This document shows, one piece after another, positions 44,690 through 53,390 of a stretch of DNA of 53,390 nt. How positions within the stretch are numbered: the stretch's first letter is position 1; each line of letters opens with the position of its first letter. Position numbers and translations under genes: made by a program. The stretch is from contig JAHEAV010000008.1 in NCBI GenBank assembly GCA_024642565.1, positions 50,246-103,635 on the forward strand, given 5' to 3'. Source of the stretch: Erythrobacter sp. (GTDB taxonomy: Bacteria; Pseudomonadota; Alphaproteobacteria; Sphingomonadales; Sphingomonadaceae). The notes under the pieces were generated by a model, which was not told where the DNA came from, did no database searches, and worked only from the letters and a program-made list of their open reading frames with translations.

Positions 44690-44930
44690 GCCCCCTCTGT
44701 CGGGAATACCTGAGAGCTTCGCCCTGCCCGTCCACATGGAACGGGCTGGATTACCCCTTCGGTGAGGTGGCCAGCCGCCACCTGCTTTCCAGAGTGTCTG
44801 CCACGGCGCGGTCCGTTTGCCTGAGAGTTTCCGGGGCGGTTGCTCCTTCGGCGCCACAAGTCCTTGAAAGGCCTGCGATCTCTCCCGCGTCATGGCCGGG
44901 AATCGAAACCCCCAGCGACGGGAGTCCTTT
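44690..44930 (-). promoter_or_regulatory. Tandem glycine riboswitch (gcvT type)
   Basis: Read on the minus strand, the first aptamer (about 44800-44895) has GGGAGAGATCGCAGGCC, CGCCGAAGGAGCAACCGCC and GAAACTCTCAGGCAAACGGA. The second (about 44690-44795) has ACTCTGGAAAGCAG, CACCGAAGGGGTAATCC and GAAGCTCTCAGGTATTCCC followed by ACAGAGGGGG. These are the consensus core and closing stems of the two glycine-binding aptamers, joined by a short linker. The last aptamer ends about 30 bases before the gcvT start, leaving a short expression platform. Glycine binding normally turns such operons on. Confidence 0.93.
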
Positions 44931-44968
44931 TGCCGATGATATCAGGCCCGTCAATGGCGATCTGCCAG

Positions 44969-45916
44969 TTACCGCCAGTTTAGCGCAATCAGGTAGAAAG
45001 CCGAAAGCACGATCCAGCTGCCATCCAGCGTCTTCAATCGCTGTGCACCCAGCCACAACGCAACCGGACGGGCCAGAAATCCGCCCAGTGCGGCCCCCGG
45101 TCCCGCCAGCAGCACAACTTCCCACTGGATGGTGCCGGTCTGCACATGCCAGATACTTCCAACCAGCACACTTACGGATGAGATCACGCAGGCGGCGCCC
45201 GTGCAGAGCAGGATCGGATAATGCCGGATGAACAGGTAGAGCGCCACGAGTTCACCGATCCCGACCGAAAACAACGCTGTGATCGCCCCGCCGGGGATCG
45301 CAATCAGAAGCAGGATCAAAAGATCGGTCCGTTCCAGACGGGCGCGTTCCGGCCTGTTGCGATTGACCGTCCATGTCGTCGCAATCAGGGCAAGCCCGAG
45401 CGCGATCGAGAACGCCTTGTAACCCACCAGAACCGCGTGCCCATCAAACGCTTCGAGGCGCTGCACGGCCAGCATGGCCGGGAGCGAAAGCGCCAATACG
45501 GACAGGATTACCAGCGCATAATCCCTTGGCCGAACGGCGGCATCCGGTGATCCTGCGGGCAGTTGCGGCTGGTGCAGCAGGCGATCGGTCCAACGCAGCG
45601 CGCCCATGGTCATTCCAAAACTCTGGATGCCCATCGAAGCCGCGGTGACGCGGAGGGGATCAAGCGCCATCACTCCGTGTTCGCGTAAGGCATTGAATAC
45701 AGGAACAAACACAACCCCGCCCCCGGTGCCAGAAGTGTTGGCAATGATTGCGCCGACAATCCCGATCCCGGGTAGAAACCACAATTCACCCAGCAATTGC
45801 GGATCGTATGGCGCAGTCAGCAACAGGCCTGCATAAAGCAGCACCAGTGCAAGCCCGCCCAGCTTGACGATCACGCCCGGTGCCGGCGCGGTCAATCGAG
45901 GTTGGGGCGCAGCCAT
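44969..45916 (-). CDS. TauE/SafE-family (TSUP) membrane permease
   Basis: 315 residues with about eight hydrophobic helices, in the inner membrane. TSUP proteins move sulfonates, sulfite or other small anions. The internal-repeat motif is seen as [21 protein letters not shown] in the first half and as [20 protein letters not shown] in the second. The start overlaps the metH C-terminal gene by 25 bp, so it may be co-expressed with methionine synthase; a link to sulfur metabolism is possible but not shown. A short gap (28 bp) lies between its end and the riboswitch region. Confidence 0.78.
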   Translation of the reverse strand: MAAPQPRLTAPAPGVIVKLGGLALVLLYAGLLLTAPYDPQLLGELWFLPGIGIVGAIIANTSGTGGGVVFVPVFNALREHGVMALDPLRVTAASMGIQSFGMTMGALRWTDRLLHQPQLPAGSPDAAVRPRDYALVILSVLALSLPAMLAVQRLEAFDGHAVLVGYKAFSIALGLALIATTWTVNRNRPERARLERTDLLILLLIAIPGGAITALFSVGIGELVALYLFIRHYPILLCTGAACVISSVSVLVGSIWHVQTGTIQWEVVLLAGPGAALGGFLARPVALWLGAQRLKTLDGSWIVLSAFYLIALNWR

Positions 45917-48540
45917 CGCTCTGCCACTGCCAAATCAATCCGGCGCCGTGCCGCATAATCTTCCAACTGGTCCCGCCCCACACGGGCGACCCCGAAATAG
46001 GCGCTTTCGGGATGGGAGAAATAAAATCCGCTGACCGCAGCCGTCGGCCACATGGCAAAGCTTTCCGTCAGCGTCAGCCCGACATTTTCCGGCGCATCGA
46101 GCAAATCGAACAAGATTGGCTTGAGACTGTGGTCGGGGCAAGCGGGATAGCCCGGCGCAGGGCGGATCCCGCGATATTGCTCCTTGATCAGGGCTTCATT
46201 GGTGAGTTGTTCACCCGGTGCATAGCCCCACAGGTCCGTGCGGACATGCTTGTGCAGCCGCTCGGCCATCGCTTCGGCAAAACGGTCTGCCAGCGCCTTG
46301 AGCAGGATATCCGAGTAATCGTCATGGGCCGCCTGAAAGCGCGCCGAATGCGGATCAATCCCGTGAATACCCACCGCGAAACCGCCGATCCAGTCACCGG
46401 CCGGATCGATAAAATCGGCGAGGCAGAAATTGGCGCGATCACGGGATTTTTTGACCTGTTGGCGCAGGAAGGGAAGATTGACATGATCTTCGTTGGGCAA
46501 GTGGATGGCCACATCGTCACCGTGGCGTGCGCAAGGCCAGAAACCGGCGACCGCCTTGGCCACAAGCCATTTTTCATCAATGATCCGGTCCAGCATTCCC
46601 TGGGCATCGTCCCACAGGGAACGCGCACTTTCTCCAACCACATCGTCCGTCAGAATGGCCGGATAGTTGCCATGCAGTTCCCAGGCCCGGAAGAACGGGG
46701 TCCAGTCGATATAATCGCGCAGATCCGCCAGTGACCAATCGTCGAACGCATGAACGCCGGGTTGCAACGGCGGTGGGCTCTTGTCGCTCATGTCGGCAAA
46801 AAAGCTGTTGGCCCTGGCATCTTCGAGACTCAGCAATTCGCTTTGCCCCTTGCCCGCGCGCACGTCGCGAATATGCGCATATTCCGCTGCGGTTGCCGCC
46901 ACGAACTCATCCCGCAAGGTGTCCGACAGGAGCTTGCTCGCCACGCCGACCGCGCGGCTGGCATCGAGCACATGGATCACCGGGCCGGAATAGGCCGGTT
47001 CGATCCGGAGTGCGGTGTGCACCTTGCTGGTTGTTGCGCCGCCAATCAGGAGCGGCATGGTCATCCCTGCGCGCTGCATTTCTTCGGCGACCGTGACCAT
47101 TTCATCAAGCGAAGGGGTGATTAGGCCCGACAAGCCGATCATGTCGGCATTCTCGGCTTTGGCCACTTCGAGGATTTTGGACCACGGCACCATCACACCA
47201 AGGTCGATCACATCATAGCCGTTGCACTGCAAGACCACGCCGACGATATTCTTACCAATATCGTGCACATCGCCCTTAACGGTCGCCATCACGATCTTGC
47301 CTTTGGCACGCTGGTCTTCCGGGGCAAGCTTGTCCTTTTCTGCCTCGATAAAGGGAATCAGATGCGCGACCGCTTTCTTCATCACGCGCGCTGATTTGAC
47401 CACTTGGGGCAGGAACATCTGGCCGCTGCCGAACAGATCGCCGACGACATTCATCCCTTCCATCAGCGGGCCTTCGATCACCTCGATCGGACGGCCGCCA
47501 GCGGCTTGGGTTTGCGCGCGCATTTCTTCTGTATCGTCCACCACATGCGCGTCGATCCCTTTGACCAGCGCATGTTCAAGCCGCTTCTTCACCGGCCAGC
47601 CGCGCCATTCCGCGGCCAGCTTTTCGGCTGCCGGGTCTTGCCCCCGGTAACTTTCCGCCAGTGCGATCAACTGTTCGGTTGCGGTCATTTCGCCCGCCAC
47701 CGGACGCATGAGGATCACATCTTCGCAGGCCGCCCGCAGCACGGGGTCGATCTGGTCATAAATATCCAGCTGGCCAGCGTTGACGATGGCCATGTCTAGC
47801 CCCGCCGGTATCGCATGATAAAGAAACACCGAATGCATGGCGCGGCGCACTGTCTCGTTGCCGCGGAAGCTGAAGCTCAGGTTCGACAATCCGCCCGAAG
47901 TCTTGGCATGGGGGCAGCGTGCCTTGATTTCTCGCACCGCTTCGATGAAATCCAGTCCGTAGCGGTCATGTTCTTCGATCCCGGTCGCCACGGCGAAGAT
48001 ATTGGGGTCGAAGATGATGTCCTCTGGCGGAAAGCCGATACCGACCAACAGGTCGTAGGCCCGCGCACAGATTTCGACCTTGCGCGCCTTCGTGTCTGCC
48101 TGCCCCGTCTCGTCAAAGGCCATCACAACCGCAGCGGCACCATAATCCATGCATTTGCGGGCATGTTCGAGAAATTGATCCTCGCCCTCTTTCATGCTGA
48201 TCGAATTGACAATGGGCTTGCCCGAAACGCATTTCAGACCGGCTTCGATCACGTCCCATTTGGAACTGTCGACCATCACCGGCACGCGGGCAATGTCGGG
48301 CTCGGCAGCGATCAGCTTGAGAAAGGTGGTCATGGCATGGACCGCATCGAGCAGCCCTTCGTCCATATTCACGTCGATGATCTGTGCGCCGTTTTCGACC
48401 TGTTCGCGCGCAACTTCAACGGCTGCGGCGTAATCATCGGCCATGATCAGCTTCTTGAACCGGGCAGAACCAGTTACATTTGTGCGTTCGCCGATATTGA
48501 CGAACTGGGATCCTTGAACGGTATCGACCGAGAGTGACAT
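45892..48540 (-). CDS. metH: Cobalamin-dependent methionine synthase, folate/B12/activation part (split MetH)
   Basis: 882 residues. It contains three of the four MetH modules: the pterin (methyl-THF) domain at about 10-270, the cobalamin domain at about 310-560 with the His-on motif DVHDIGKN at 424-431 and [11 protein letters not shown], and the AdoMet-dependent reactivation domain at about 590-880 with [15 protein letters not shown]. The homocysteine domain is encoded separately, 108 bp upstream. It transfers methyl groups between methyl-THF, cobalamin and homocysteine. An AGGAAAG ribosome-binding site precedes the start. Split MetH is usual in sphingomonads and some relatives. Confidence 0.95.
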   Translation of the reverse strand: MSLSVDTVQGSQFVNIGERTNVTGSARFKKLIMADDYAAAVEVAREQVENGAQIIDVNMDEGLLDAVHAMTTFLKLIAAEPDIARVPVMVDSSKWDVIEAGLKCVSGKPIVNSISMKEGEDQFLEHARKCMDYGAAAVVMAFDETGQADTKARKVEICARAYDLLVGIGFPPEDIIFDPNIFAVATGIEEHDRYGLDFIEAVREIKARCPHAKTSGGLSNLSFSFRGNETVRRAMHSVFLYHAIPAGLDMAIVNAGQLDIYDQIDPVLRAACEDVILMRPVAGEMTATEQLIALAESYRGQDPAAEKLAAEWRGWPVKKRLEHALVKGIDAHVVDDTEEMRAQTQAAGGRPIEVIEGPLMEGMNVVGDLFGSGQMFLPQVVKSARVMKKAVAHLIPFIEAEKDKLAPEDQRAKGKIVMATVKGDVHDIGKNIVGVVLQCNGYDVIDLGVMVPWSKILEVAKAENADMIGLSGLITPSLDEMVTVAEEMQRAGMTMPLLIGGATTSKVHTALRIEPAYSGPVIHVLDASRAVGVASKLLSDTLRDEFVAATAAEYAHIRDVRAGKGQSELLSLEDARANSFFADMSDKSPPPLQPGVHAFDDWSLADLRDYIDWTPFFRAWELHGNYPAILTDDVVGESARSLWDDAQGMLDRIIDEKWLVAKAVAGFWPCARHGDDVAIHLPNEDHVNLPFLRQQVKKSRDRANFCLADFIDPAGDWIGGFAVGIHGIDPHSARFQAAHDDYSDILLKALADRFAEAMAERLHKHVRTDLWGYAPGEQLTNEALIKEQYRGIRPAPGYPACPDHSLKPILFDLLDAPENVGLTLTESFAMWPTAAVSGFYFSHPESAYFGVARVGRDQLEDYAARRRIDLAVAERWLRPNLD

Positions 48541-48561
48541 TTCGTGCTTTCCTGCATCGTC

Positions 48562-48582
48562 ACCCCTAGCAAAGCCAGGGGT
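48562..48582 (-). other. Hairpin between the two metH genes
   Basis: ACCCCT(A)GC-AAA-GC(C)AGGGGT forms a six-pair stem, one mismatch, two more pairs and a 3-base loop, 22 bases before the start of the larger metH gene. There is no T-run, so it is not a standard terminator. It may affect translation or message stability between the two MetH parts. Confidence 0.4.
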
Positions 48583-48648
48583 CCGAAATTCTATCCGCTG
48601 GCCTTGCCAGCTGTGTTCAGGCCCCGGTTAGAGGGCCGGTTTCCACCT

Positions 48649-49695
48649 TCAGGCCGCAATCGTGAACGGTTCGAGCCCTGCCAGCCGCGTTCGTGTTTCC
48701 GGGATGGGGACCTTGCGCGGAGCCAGCCCGTCCACTGCCTTTGCAATCGCTGTGATATGTTCGGGCGTCGATCCGCAGCATCCGCCAAGGATGTTGGCTT
48801 GCCCGTTCGCGGCCCATTCACGCACTAGCGCGGCGGTTGTTTCAGGCGCTTCGTCATATTCCCCCAGTTCGTTGGGCAGGCCCGCATTGGGATAGGCCAG
48901 CAGCAGCGTGTCTGCGGTTTTGCTGAGCAACTGGATATGCGGGCGCAATTGCTCGGCCCCGAAAGAACAGTTGAGCCCGATAGTAACCGGGCGGGCATGG
49001 CGGACCGCGTACCAGAACGCTTCCACCGTGTGCCCCGACAGATTGCGGCCCGAAAGATCGGTCAGGGTCATTGACAGCATCAAGGGCACATCCCGCCCGA
49101 GTTCTTCTGCCAGCCTGCGCACGGCAAAGATTGCCGCCTTGGCGTTGAGCGTGTCAAAAATCGTTTCGACCAGAATGAAATCCACCCCGCCTTCAACCAG
49201 CGCTGCGGCCTGTTCGCGGTAGACATCGACCAGATCATCGAAACTGATTTCCCGGAAACCGGGGTCTTCGACATCGGGCGATAGAGACAATGTCTTGTTG
49301 GTCGGTCCGATCGCGCCAGCCACAAAACGGGGGCGGCCATCCTTTGCCGCATATTCATCGGCCAACGCGCGCGCGATGCGGCCAGAGGCGACATTGATAT
49401 CGCGCACCAGATGTTCAGCCGCATAATCGGCCTGCGAAATGCGGTTCGCGGAAAACGTGTTGGTCGAAATGACATCCGAACCGGCATCAAGATAGGCCTT
49501 GGTAATGTCCACAATCACCTGAGGCCGGGTCAGGGCCAAAATGTCGTTATTGCCCTTTTGATCGGCGGCAATTCCCAACTGTCCGGCATATTCGGCCTCT
49601 GTCAGCTTGCAGTTCTGTATTTCGGTGCCGAAGGCGCCGTCAAAGATCAGCACACGCTTGGCCGCTTCTGCAATCAGGGCTTCGCGGGGGGTCAT
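48649..49695 (-). CDS. metH: Homocysteine S-methyltransferase domain protein (N-terminal part of split MetH)
   Basis: 348 residues from the ATG at 49695, chosen because it has AAGGAG 8 bases upstream and overlaps the metF stop (ATGA). It holds the zinc-dependent homocysteine-binding barrel: VLIFDGAFGTEIQ near the N-terminus, STNTFSANRI, and the three zinc cysteines in GLNCSFGAEQ and GGCCGSTPEHI. It acts as the first module of methionine synthase and must assemble with the 882-residue protein encoded downstream. It belongs to the operon regulator-metF-metH(N)-metH(C). Confidence 0.94.
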   Translation of the reverse strand: MTPREALIAEAAKRVLIFDGAFGTEIQNCKLTEAEYAGQLGIAADQKGNNDILALTRPQVIVDITKAYLDAGSDVISTNTFSANRISQADYAAEHLVRDINVASGRIARALADEYAAKDGRPRFVAGAIGPTNKTLSLSPDVEDPGFREISFDDLVDVYREQAAALVEGGVDFILVETIFDTLNAKAAIFAVRRLAEELGRDVPLMLSMTLTDLSGRNLSGHTVEAFWYAVRHARPVTIGLNCSFGAEQLRPHIQLLSKTADTLLLAYPNAGLPNELGEYDEAPETTAALVREWAANGQANILGGCCGSTPEHITAIAKAVDGLAPRKVPIPETRTRLAGLEPFTIAA

Positions 49696-50621
49696 GCCTG
49701 TTCTCCTTGGGGGCGCATCCCCAGCATGTGACAAATCGCATAGGCCAGATCAGCCCGGTTCAGCGTGTAGAAGTGAAAATTGCGCACCCCGCCTGCATAA
49801 AGCCGGCGGCACAATTCGGCCGCCACAGTTGCGGCGACCAGTTGGCGCGCAGCGGGCCGTTCGTCCAGGCCTTCGAACAGTCCGTCCATCCACAGGGGAA
49901 TTTGCGCCCCGCAGGCATCGGCGAATTTCCGTGCCTGGGCCACATTGGTCACTGGCAGAATTCCTGGCACCACCGGAGCGGTAATTCCGCGCGCCGCCAA
50001 TGCATCGCGAAAACGGAAAAACGTGTCGGGCGCGAAGAAAAACTGCGAAATCGCGCGGGTCGCGCCGGCATCAAGTTTGCGCTGCAGATTATCGATGTCA
50101 CTCTGCGGGCATCCGGCATCGGGGTGGGTTTCGGGATAGGCCGCTACCGAAATCTCGAAATCGGCGATCCCTTTCAATCCTGCGACGAGTTCCGCAGCGT
50201 TGCGGTAACCGTCGGGATGTGGGCGAAATGGCGCACCGGGTTCCCCGGCGTCGCCGCGAAGGGCGACGATATGGCGCACACCTGCTTCCCAATATTGTTC
50301 TGCCACTTCGCGAATTTCCGCCTTGCTTGCATCGACACAGGTCAGATGCGCCGCGGCGGGAAGCTGTGCCTCCGCGATTATCCTGGCAACGGTGTGGTGG
50401 GTCCGCTCACGGGTTGAACCGCCGGCGCCGTAAGTGACCGAAACAAAATCCGGCCGCAGCGGCTTCAATTCCTGCACTGCGCCCCAAAGCTGCGCTTCCA
50501 TCGCCGCGCTTTTGGGCGGAAAGAATTCAAAAGACACCGCAATATCACCCGGCAAGCCGGAGAAAAGCGGGCTATCCTGCGCCGTCTGCGCTTCGCGGCT
50601 TTGGTCGAGTGCCGGACTCAC
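49692..50621 (-). CDS. metF: 5,10-methylenetetrahydrofolate reductase
   Basis: 309 residues. It reduces methylene-THF to methyl-THF, the methyl donor for MetH, with FAD. The first strand has the catalytic Glu in VSFEFFPPKS, then SVTYGAGGSTRERT, and VALRGDAGEPG and AAYPETHPDAGCPQSD are typical of MetF. It overlaps both neighbours by 4 bp, tying it tightly to the regulator upstream and to the homocysteine domain downstream. Confidence 0.95.
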   Translation of the reverse strand: MSPALDQSREAQTAQDSPLFSGLPGDIAVSFEFFPPKSAAMEAQLWGAVQELKPLRPDFVSVTYGAGGSTRERTHHTVARIIAEAQLPAAAHLTCVDASKAEIREVAEQYWEAGVRHIVALRGDAGEPGAPFRPHPDGYRNAAELVAGLKGIADFEISVAAYPETHPDAGCPQSDIDNLQRKLDAGATRAISQFFFAPDTFFRFRDALAARGITAPVVPGILPVTNVAQARKFADACGAQIPLWMDGLFEGLDERPAARQLVAATVAAELCRRLYAGGVRNFHFYTLNRADLAYAICHMLGMRPQGEQA

Positions 50622-51616
50622 GAGGCCGCCTTCCCTGCATCCTGCGTCAATTGGGCGCCATGCCGGATGCCAATCCAGATCTTGACCACAAGTTCACCTT
50701 CCTCAAGTGCAATCGGCGCGGCCGGGTCAAAGCCAGCCTCGCACAGAAATTCATGGATCATCGCGTCGGCAAAGCCGAGCCGCGCATGGGCGAAGCGATC
50801 ACGCAGTTCCTCACGTTCGTGGGCGACGAAATCGACGATGGCGATCCGGCCGCCCGGACGCGTAACGCGCGCCGCTTCGACCAGTGCCATGGCCGGGTCC
50901 TGCGCGAAATGCAGCACCTGATGGAGCAGCACCGTATCAAAACGGTTTGCGGCAAAAGGCAGCGCCGCAAAATCGCCTTGCACCAATTCCACGCCGCTGG
51001 CGGGCAGATGCTGCAATTTGGCCCGTGCAACCCGCAACATGTCGAGGCTCTTGTCGAGAGCAACAACGCTGGCGGCGCGCGGGGCAAACAGTTCCGCCAT
51101 CCGGCCTGTTCCGGTACCGATGTCGAGCACATGGCCAAGCGGCGCATCGCCCAACGCAGCAACCAGCCGGTCCTCGACCAATTGGTCCGGACTGTGCAAG
51201 CTGCGCAGCCGGTCCCAATCTTCGGCATGGGTTGCAAAATAGCTGGCGGCGCTTTCTTCACGCGATGCGCGGATCGCGGCGAGCTGGCGGCGATCTTCGG
51301 CGCAAACTGCAGAAAATCTCTGATCATCCTGTTCGGCCGAGGTCAGCAAATGGGAAATCGCTTGCCCCATGCCACCGCGGCTATCCGGCCCCGTACCGAC
51401 CGCTTTGGAAGCGCGAAGAAAGACCCAGCTGCCTTCACGGTGGCGTTCAGCCAGGCCGGCATCGCATAGTATGCCGACATGGCGCGATACGCGGGGCTGG
51501 CTTTGCCCCAGAACCTGCGCCAGTTCGCCCACGGCCAGTTCCATTGCGCTGAGCAAGCGCATGATTCTGAGCCGCGTCGGGTCCGCAAGGGCGCGCATGA
51601 TGATCTCGATCCGCAT
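50618..51616 (-). CDS. ArsR-type regulator fused to a SAM methyltransferase domain, SahR-like
   Basis: 332 residues. Residues 1-75 are a winged helix of the ArsR type (LADPTRLRIMRLLSAMELAV, LGQSQPRVSRHVGILCDAGL). Residues about 145-270 form a class I methyltransferase fold with motif I VLDIGTGTGRMAEL and VALDKSLDML. In several proteobacteria regulators of the methionine/SAM cycle (SahR) respond to S-adenosylhomocysteine, and a SAM-binding domain on an ArsR head next to metF and metH fits that role. Whether it also methylates anything is unknown. No metal-binding Cys cluster of classical ArsR is seen. It is autoregulated if the palindrome 12-33 bases upstream is its operator. Confidence 0.85.
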   Translation of the reverse strand: MRIEIIMRALADPTRLRIMRLLSAMELAVGELAQVLGQSQPRVSRHVGILCDAGLAERHREGSWVFLRASKAVGTGPDSRGGMGQAISHLLTSAEQDDQRFSAVCAEDRRQLAAIRASREESAASYFATHAEDWDRLRSLHSPDQLVEDRLVAALGDAPLGHVLDIGTGTGRMAELFAPRAASVVALDKSLDMLRVARAKLQHLPASGVELVQGDFAALPFAANRFDTVLLHQVLHFAQDPAMALVEAARVTRPGGRIAIVDFVAHEREELRDRFAHARLGFADAMIHEFLCEAGFDPAAPIALEEGELVVKIWIGIRHGAQLTQDAGKAAS

Positions 51617-51627
51617 CGTTCATACGG

Positions 51628-51649
51628 CATATAAAGATATTCTTATATG
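51628..51649. promoter_or_regulatory. Palindromic operator upstream of the SahR-like gene
   Basis: A 22-bp near-perfect palindrome with arms CATATAA and TTATATG and a central ATAT lies 12-33 bp before the ATG at 51616. It overlaps an AT-rich stretch that could hold the -10 element, in otherwise GC-rich DNA. It probably binds the regulator encoded next to it and controls the metF-metH operon. Confidence 0.7.
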
Positions 51650-51769
51650 TGCAAGCGTGCTCTGATTTTTGATCGATTTTCCGCATCATGCGGCTCGATT
51701 CAAGACGTTTCCGCCAGGCACTCCTTCTATCACAATGCTTGCCAAATTGATTGACGAACGGGTGCAGTG

Positions 51770-52795
51770 TTATTTCACGCTGCCGCGCCTGAGCAAGGTG
51801 ATCGGCACCCGCCGTTCCGATTTGGCCCCTTCCGTTTCGCCGAGAACGGTTTGCACCAGCATTGCGCCGGCAACTTCGAAATCGGGATGGATGCTTGTCA
51901 GCGGCGGGCTGGAATGGGTGCCTTCGCGGATGCCATCGAAGCCGACGATCCCGCATTGGCCCGGCACGGAAATCCCGCGATCACGCAATTCCTCCATCGC
52001 GCCAAGGGCAATGGAATCGCAGGCAATGAACAGAGCATCAAACCGCGCGCCGCTTTCAACCAGCGCCGCCACAGCCTCGCGCCCCTGTGTTTCCCGATTG
52101 GCCTCGTGATGGACCTGCTCAAGCCGTGGTTCCCGCCCGGCAGCCACCATGGCTGCGGCGTAACCTTCATAGCGTTCGCGGAACTGGCGCTGGGGCGAAT
52201 CGACCGCGCCAAGGTGGATGATGTCCTTGTACCCAGCATCGATCAAATGCCGCGTCGCGATCCATCCCCCTTCGTAATTGTCCGAGCGGACCCATTCGAG
52301 CTCGTCAAAAGGGCAGCCCCAGAAGGCAACGGCACGGCCATCGGCGCTGAGGCCGCGATAATAGCTCCAAGCTTCGTCATTGGCGGTAGTGCCAATAACA
52401 ATCAACCCGTCCGCCTGACCGCTTTCTTCGTACTTGCCGAACAATTGATCGGGCGCAGACTGGAACGACACCAGGGTCTGGTATCCTTGCCCCGATGCCG
52501 CCGCGCAAACACTGCCGAGCAGCGAAAAATAAAAGGGGTTGATGTCACTCGCCGCTTCACCCGGGCGGCAAATTACCACAACCGCCAATGTGCCGGTCCG
52601 GCCCTGGCGCAATTGGGCGGCGCGGGTATCGACCATATAGCCCAGGGCTTCGGCCGATTTGATGACCCGCGCGCGCGTAGTTTCGGTAATCGCGCTGGAA
52701 TTGGCCAAGGCGCGGGAAACCGTCGATTGACTGACACCGGCATGTTCGGCGACATCGAAAGAAGTCACGCGCTGGCGCGGTTTGCGGTCCAACAT
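51770..52795 (-). CDS. LacI-family transcriptional regulator
   Basis: 341 residues. The N-terminal helix-turn-helix and hinge read TSFDVAEHAGVSQSTVSRAL and AEALGYMVDTRAAQLRQG. The rest is a two-lobed periplasmic-binding-protein-like sensor (TGTLAVVVI, LIVIGTTAND, ALFIACDSIALGAMEELRDR, IVGFDGIREGTHSSPPLT). It senses a small molecule, probably a sugar or related compound; no catabolic operon lies beside it here. It lies 153 bp downstream of the SahR-like start, same strand. A perfect palindrome 26 bp before its start may be its own operator. Confidence 0.92.
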   Translation of the reverse strand: MLDRKPRQRVTSFDVAEHAGVSQSTVSRALANSSAITETTRARVIKSAEALGYMVDTRAAQLRQGRTGTLAVVVICRPGEAASDINPFYFSLLGSVCAAASGQGYQTLVSFQSAPDQLFGKYEESGQADGLIVIGTTANDEAWSYYRGLSADGRAVAFWGCPFDELEWVRSDNYEGGWIATRHLIDAGYKDIIHLGAVDSPQRQFRERYEGYAAAMVAAGREPRLEQVHHEANRETQGREAVAALVESGARFDALFIACDSIALGAMEELRDRGISVPGQCGIVGFDGIREGTHSSPPLTSIHPDFEVAGAMLVQTVLGETEGAKSERRVPITLLRRGSVK

Positions 52796-52820
52796 TTTCA
52801 GGCAGCCTCCCTTTCAGACC

Positions 52821-52836
52821 GTGCATAGCTATGCAC
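52821..52836. promoter_or_regulatory. 16-bp perfect palindrome upstream of the LacI-type gene
   Basis: GTGCATAGCTATGCAC is its own reverse complement and lies 26-41 bp before the ATG at 52795. LacI-family operators are typically symmetric sites of 14-20 bp with a CG or GC centre, and this site has a GC centre. It may be the autoregulatory operator; the half-site could be used to search for other targets. Confidence 0.6.
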
Positions 52837-53061
52837 TGCACACTGCTGGCTGGCAATCGCTTCCATGCCCGATCGGCTGCCTTCTGGAGAGAACGCAAGT
52901 GGCCATTCCGGATCGTATTTCGCAGGTGCACAAAATCAGGGGAAGCCAAAGGCTGAAAAAGCGTGTAAGGGCTGCGCTTTGACTGATTGGCCAAGGCCTG
53001 TGGGCCCGCGCAGCGGCGCTCCCTGCCGCAACGATCCGTTCCCTCTGATAATGCGAGTCCC

Positions 53062-53390
53062 ATGAATTTTTCCGATCTCCCGCCATTCCTTGGCGAAGCG
53101 CTGGCCGAACGCGGCTATGCCCAACCAACCCCCGTTCAGGCCGCCGTGCTCGAAGCCGAAGCCGCGAACCGCGACCTGGTGGTTTCGGCGCAAACCGGTT
53201 CCGGCAAGACTGTCGCCTTTGGTCTTGCGATGGCTGAACAGCTGCTCGGCCCCGATGGCAGCGTACCCCAATCGTCCAGCCCGCTGGCGCTTGTGATCGC
53301 ACCGACGCGCGAACTGGCGCTGCAGGTCAGCCGCGAACTGATCTGGCTTTATGGCAAGGCCGGCGCACGGATCGCGACCTGCGTTGGCGG
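53062..53390 (+). CDS. DEAD-box ATP-dependent RNA helicase, N-terminal part (cut by window edge)
   Basis: 109 codons visible. The Q motif (FSDLPPFLGEALAERGYAQP-TPVQ), motif I AQTGSGKT, motif Ia PTRELALQV and the GG motif (CVGG at the very end) are all in order, as in bacterial DEAD-box helicases that remodel RNA. The ATG at 53062 has a poor ribosome-binding site but gives the standard short N-terminus. The remainder lies beyond the window. It is divergent from the LacI-type gene with 266 bp between them. Confidence 0.9.
   Translation, partial: MNFSDLPPFLGEALAERGYAQPTPVQAAVLEAEAANRDLVVSAQTGSGKTVAFGLAMAEQLLGPDGSVPQSSSPLALVIAPTRELALQVSRELIWLYGKAGARIATCVG

Noticed and set aside
44893-44928. A tRNA T-arm-like sequence (GGTTTCGATTCCC on the minus strand)
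   Set aside because: It lies at the 5' side of the glycine riboswitch and has no acceptor or anticodon arms; the resemblance is by chance.
1-53390. Insertion sequences, prophage or CRISPR
   Set aside because: No transposase, integrase, terminal inverted repeats or regularly spaced repeats were seen on either strand.

Overview
The window is high-GC, gene-dense chromosomal DNA with no mobile element, rRNA or CRISPR array. The gene content points to an alphaproteobacterium of the Sphingomonadales, probably Erythrobacteraceae. The supporting features are a UrcA-family protein, a crtY-crtI-crtB carotenoid cluster, a valine-degradation operon, methionine synthase split into two genes behind metF and an ArsR-methyltransferase regulator, and a tandem glycine riboswitch ahead of gcvT. 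Species cannot be read from the sequence alone. Many genes overlap by 4 bp (ATGA or GTGA), so long translationally coupled operons are the rule.

Layout. 1-0.9 kb: a truncated secreted protein and a UrcA-family protein. 1.1-8.9 kb: one plus-strand run of crtY, crtI, a LOG-family phosphoribohydrolase, crtB and both subunits of a biotin-dependent acyl-CoA carboxylase. 8.9-14.3 kb: housekeeping genes (MFS exporter, DNA polymerase IV, Nudix hydrolase, 6-phosphogluconolactonase, GDT1-like membrane protein, zinc alcohol dehydrogenase), then tRNA-Gly(CCC). 14.6-20.4 kb: valine/isobutyrate catabolism (mmsA, RidA-like, acyl-CoA dehydrogenase, 3-hydroxyisobutyryl-CoA hydrolase, enoyl-CoA hydratase, mmsB). 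20.4-40.1 kb: a multiheme electron-transfer locus. 40.1-44.9 kb: the glycine cleavage system under a tandem glycine riboswitch. 45-51.7 kb: a TauE-type permease and the methionine-synthesis genes. 51.8-53.4 kb: a LacI regulator and the start of a DEAD-box RNA helicase.

The most interesting region is 21.4-40.1 kb. One arm (plus strand) encodes a cytoplasmic fusion of a FAD/NAD(P)-type oxidoreductase, two cyclic-nucleotide-binding domains and a DmsB-like ferredoxin with 16 cluster cysteines. It is followed by a membrane protein with two pairs of histidines spaced like the b-heme ligands of cytochrome b, a membrane-anchored FHA-decaheme cytochrome, and a CpdA-like cyclic-nucleotide phosphodiesterase. 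The other arm (minus strand, read toward the first) encodes a CHASE2 adenylate/guanylate cyclase, a FecR-like exported protein, a pentaheme cytochrome, a tandem GlcG/HbpS-domain lipoprotein, an outer-membrane beta-barrel protein and a 1349-residue decaheme cytochrome ending in LVIVD propeller repeats.

Taken together these could carry electrons between the cytoplasm and the outer membrane through about 25 c-type hemes, with a cyclic nucleotide made, sensed and destroyed by products of the same locus. Direction of flow, substrate and the identity of the nucleotide are inference. I do not recognise the ensemble as a named system.
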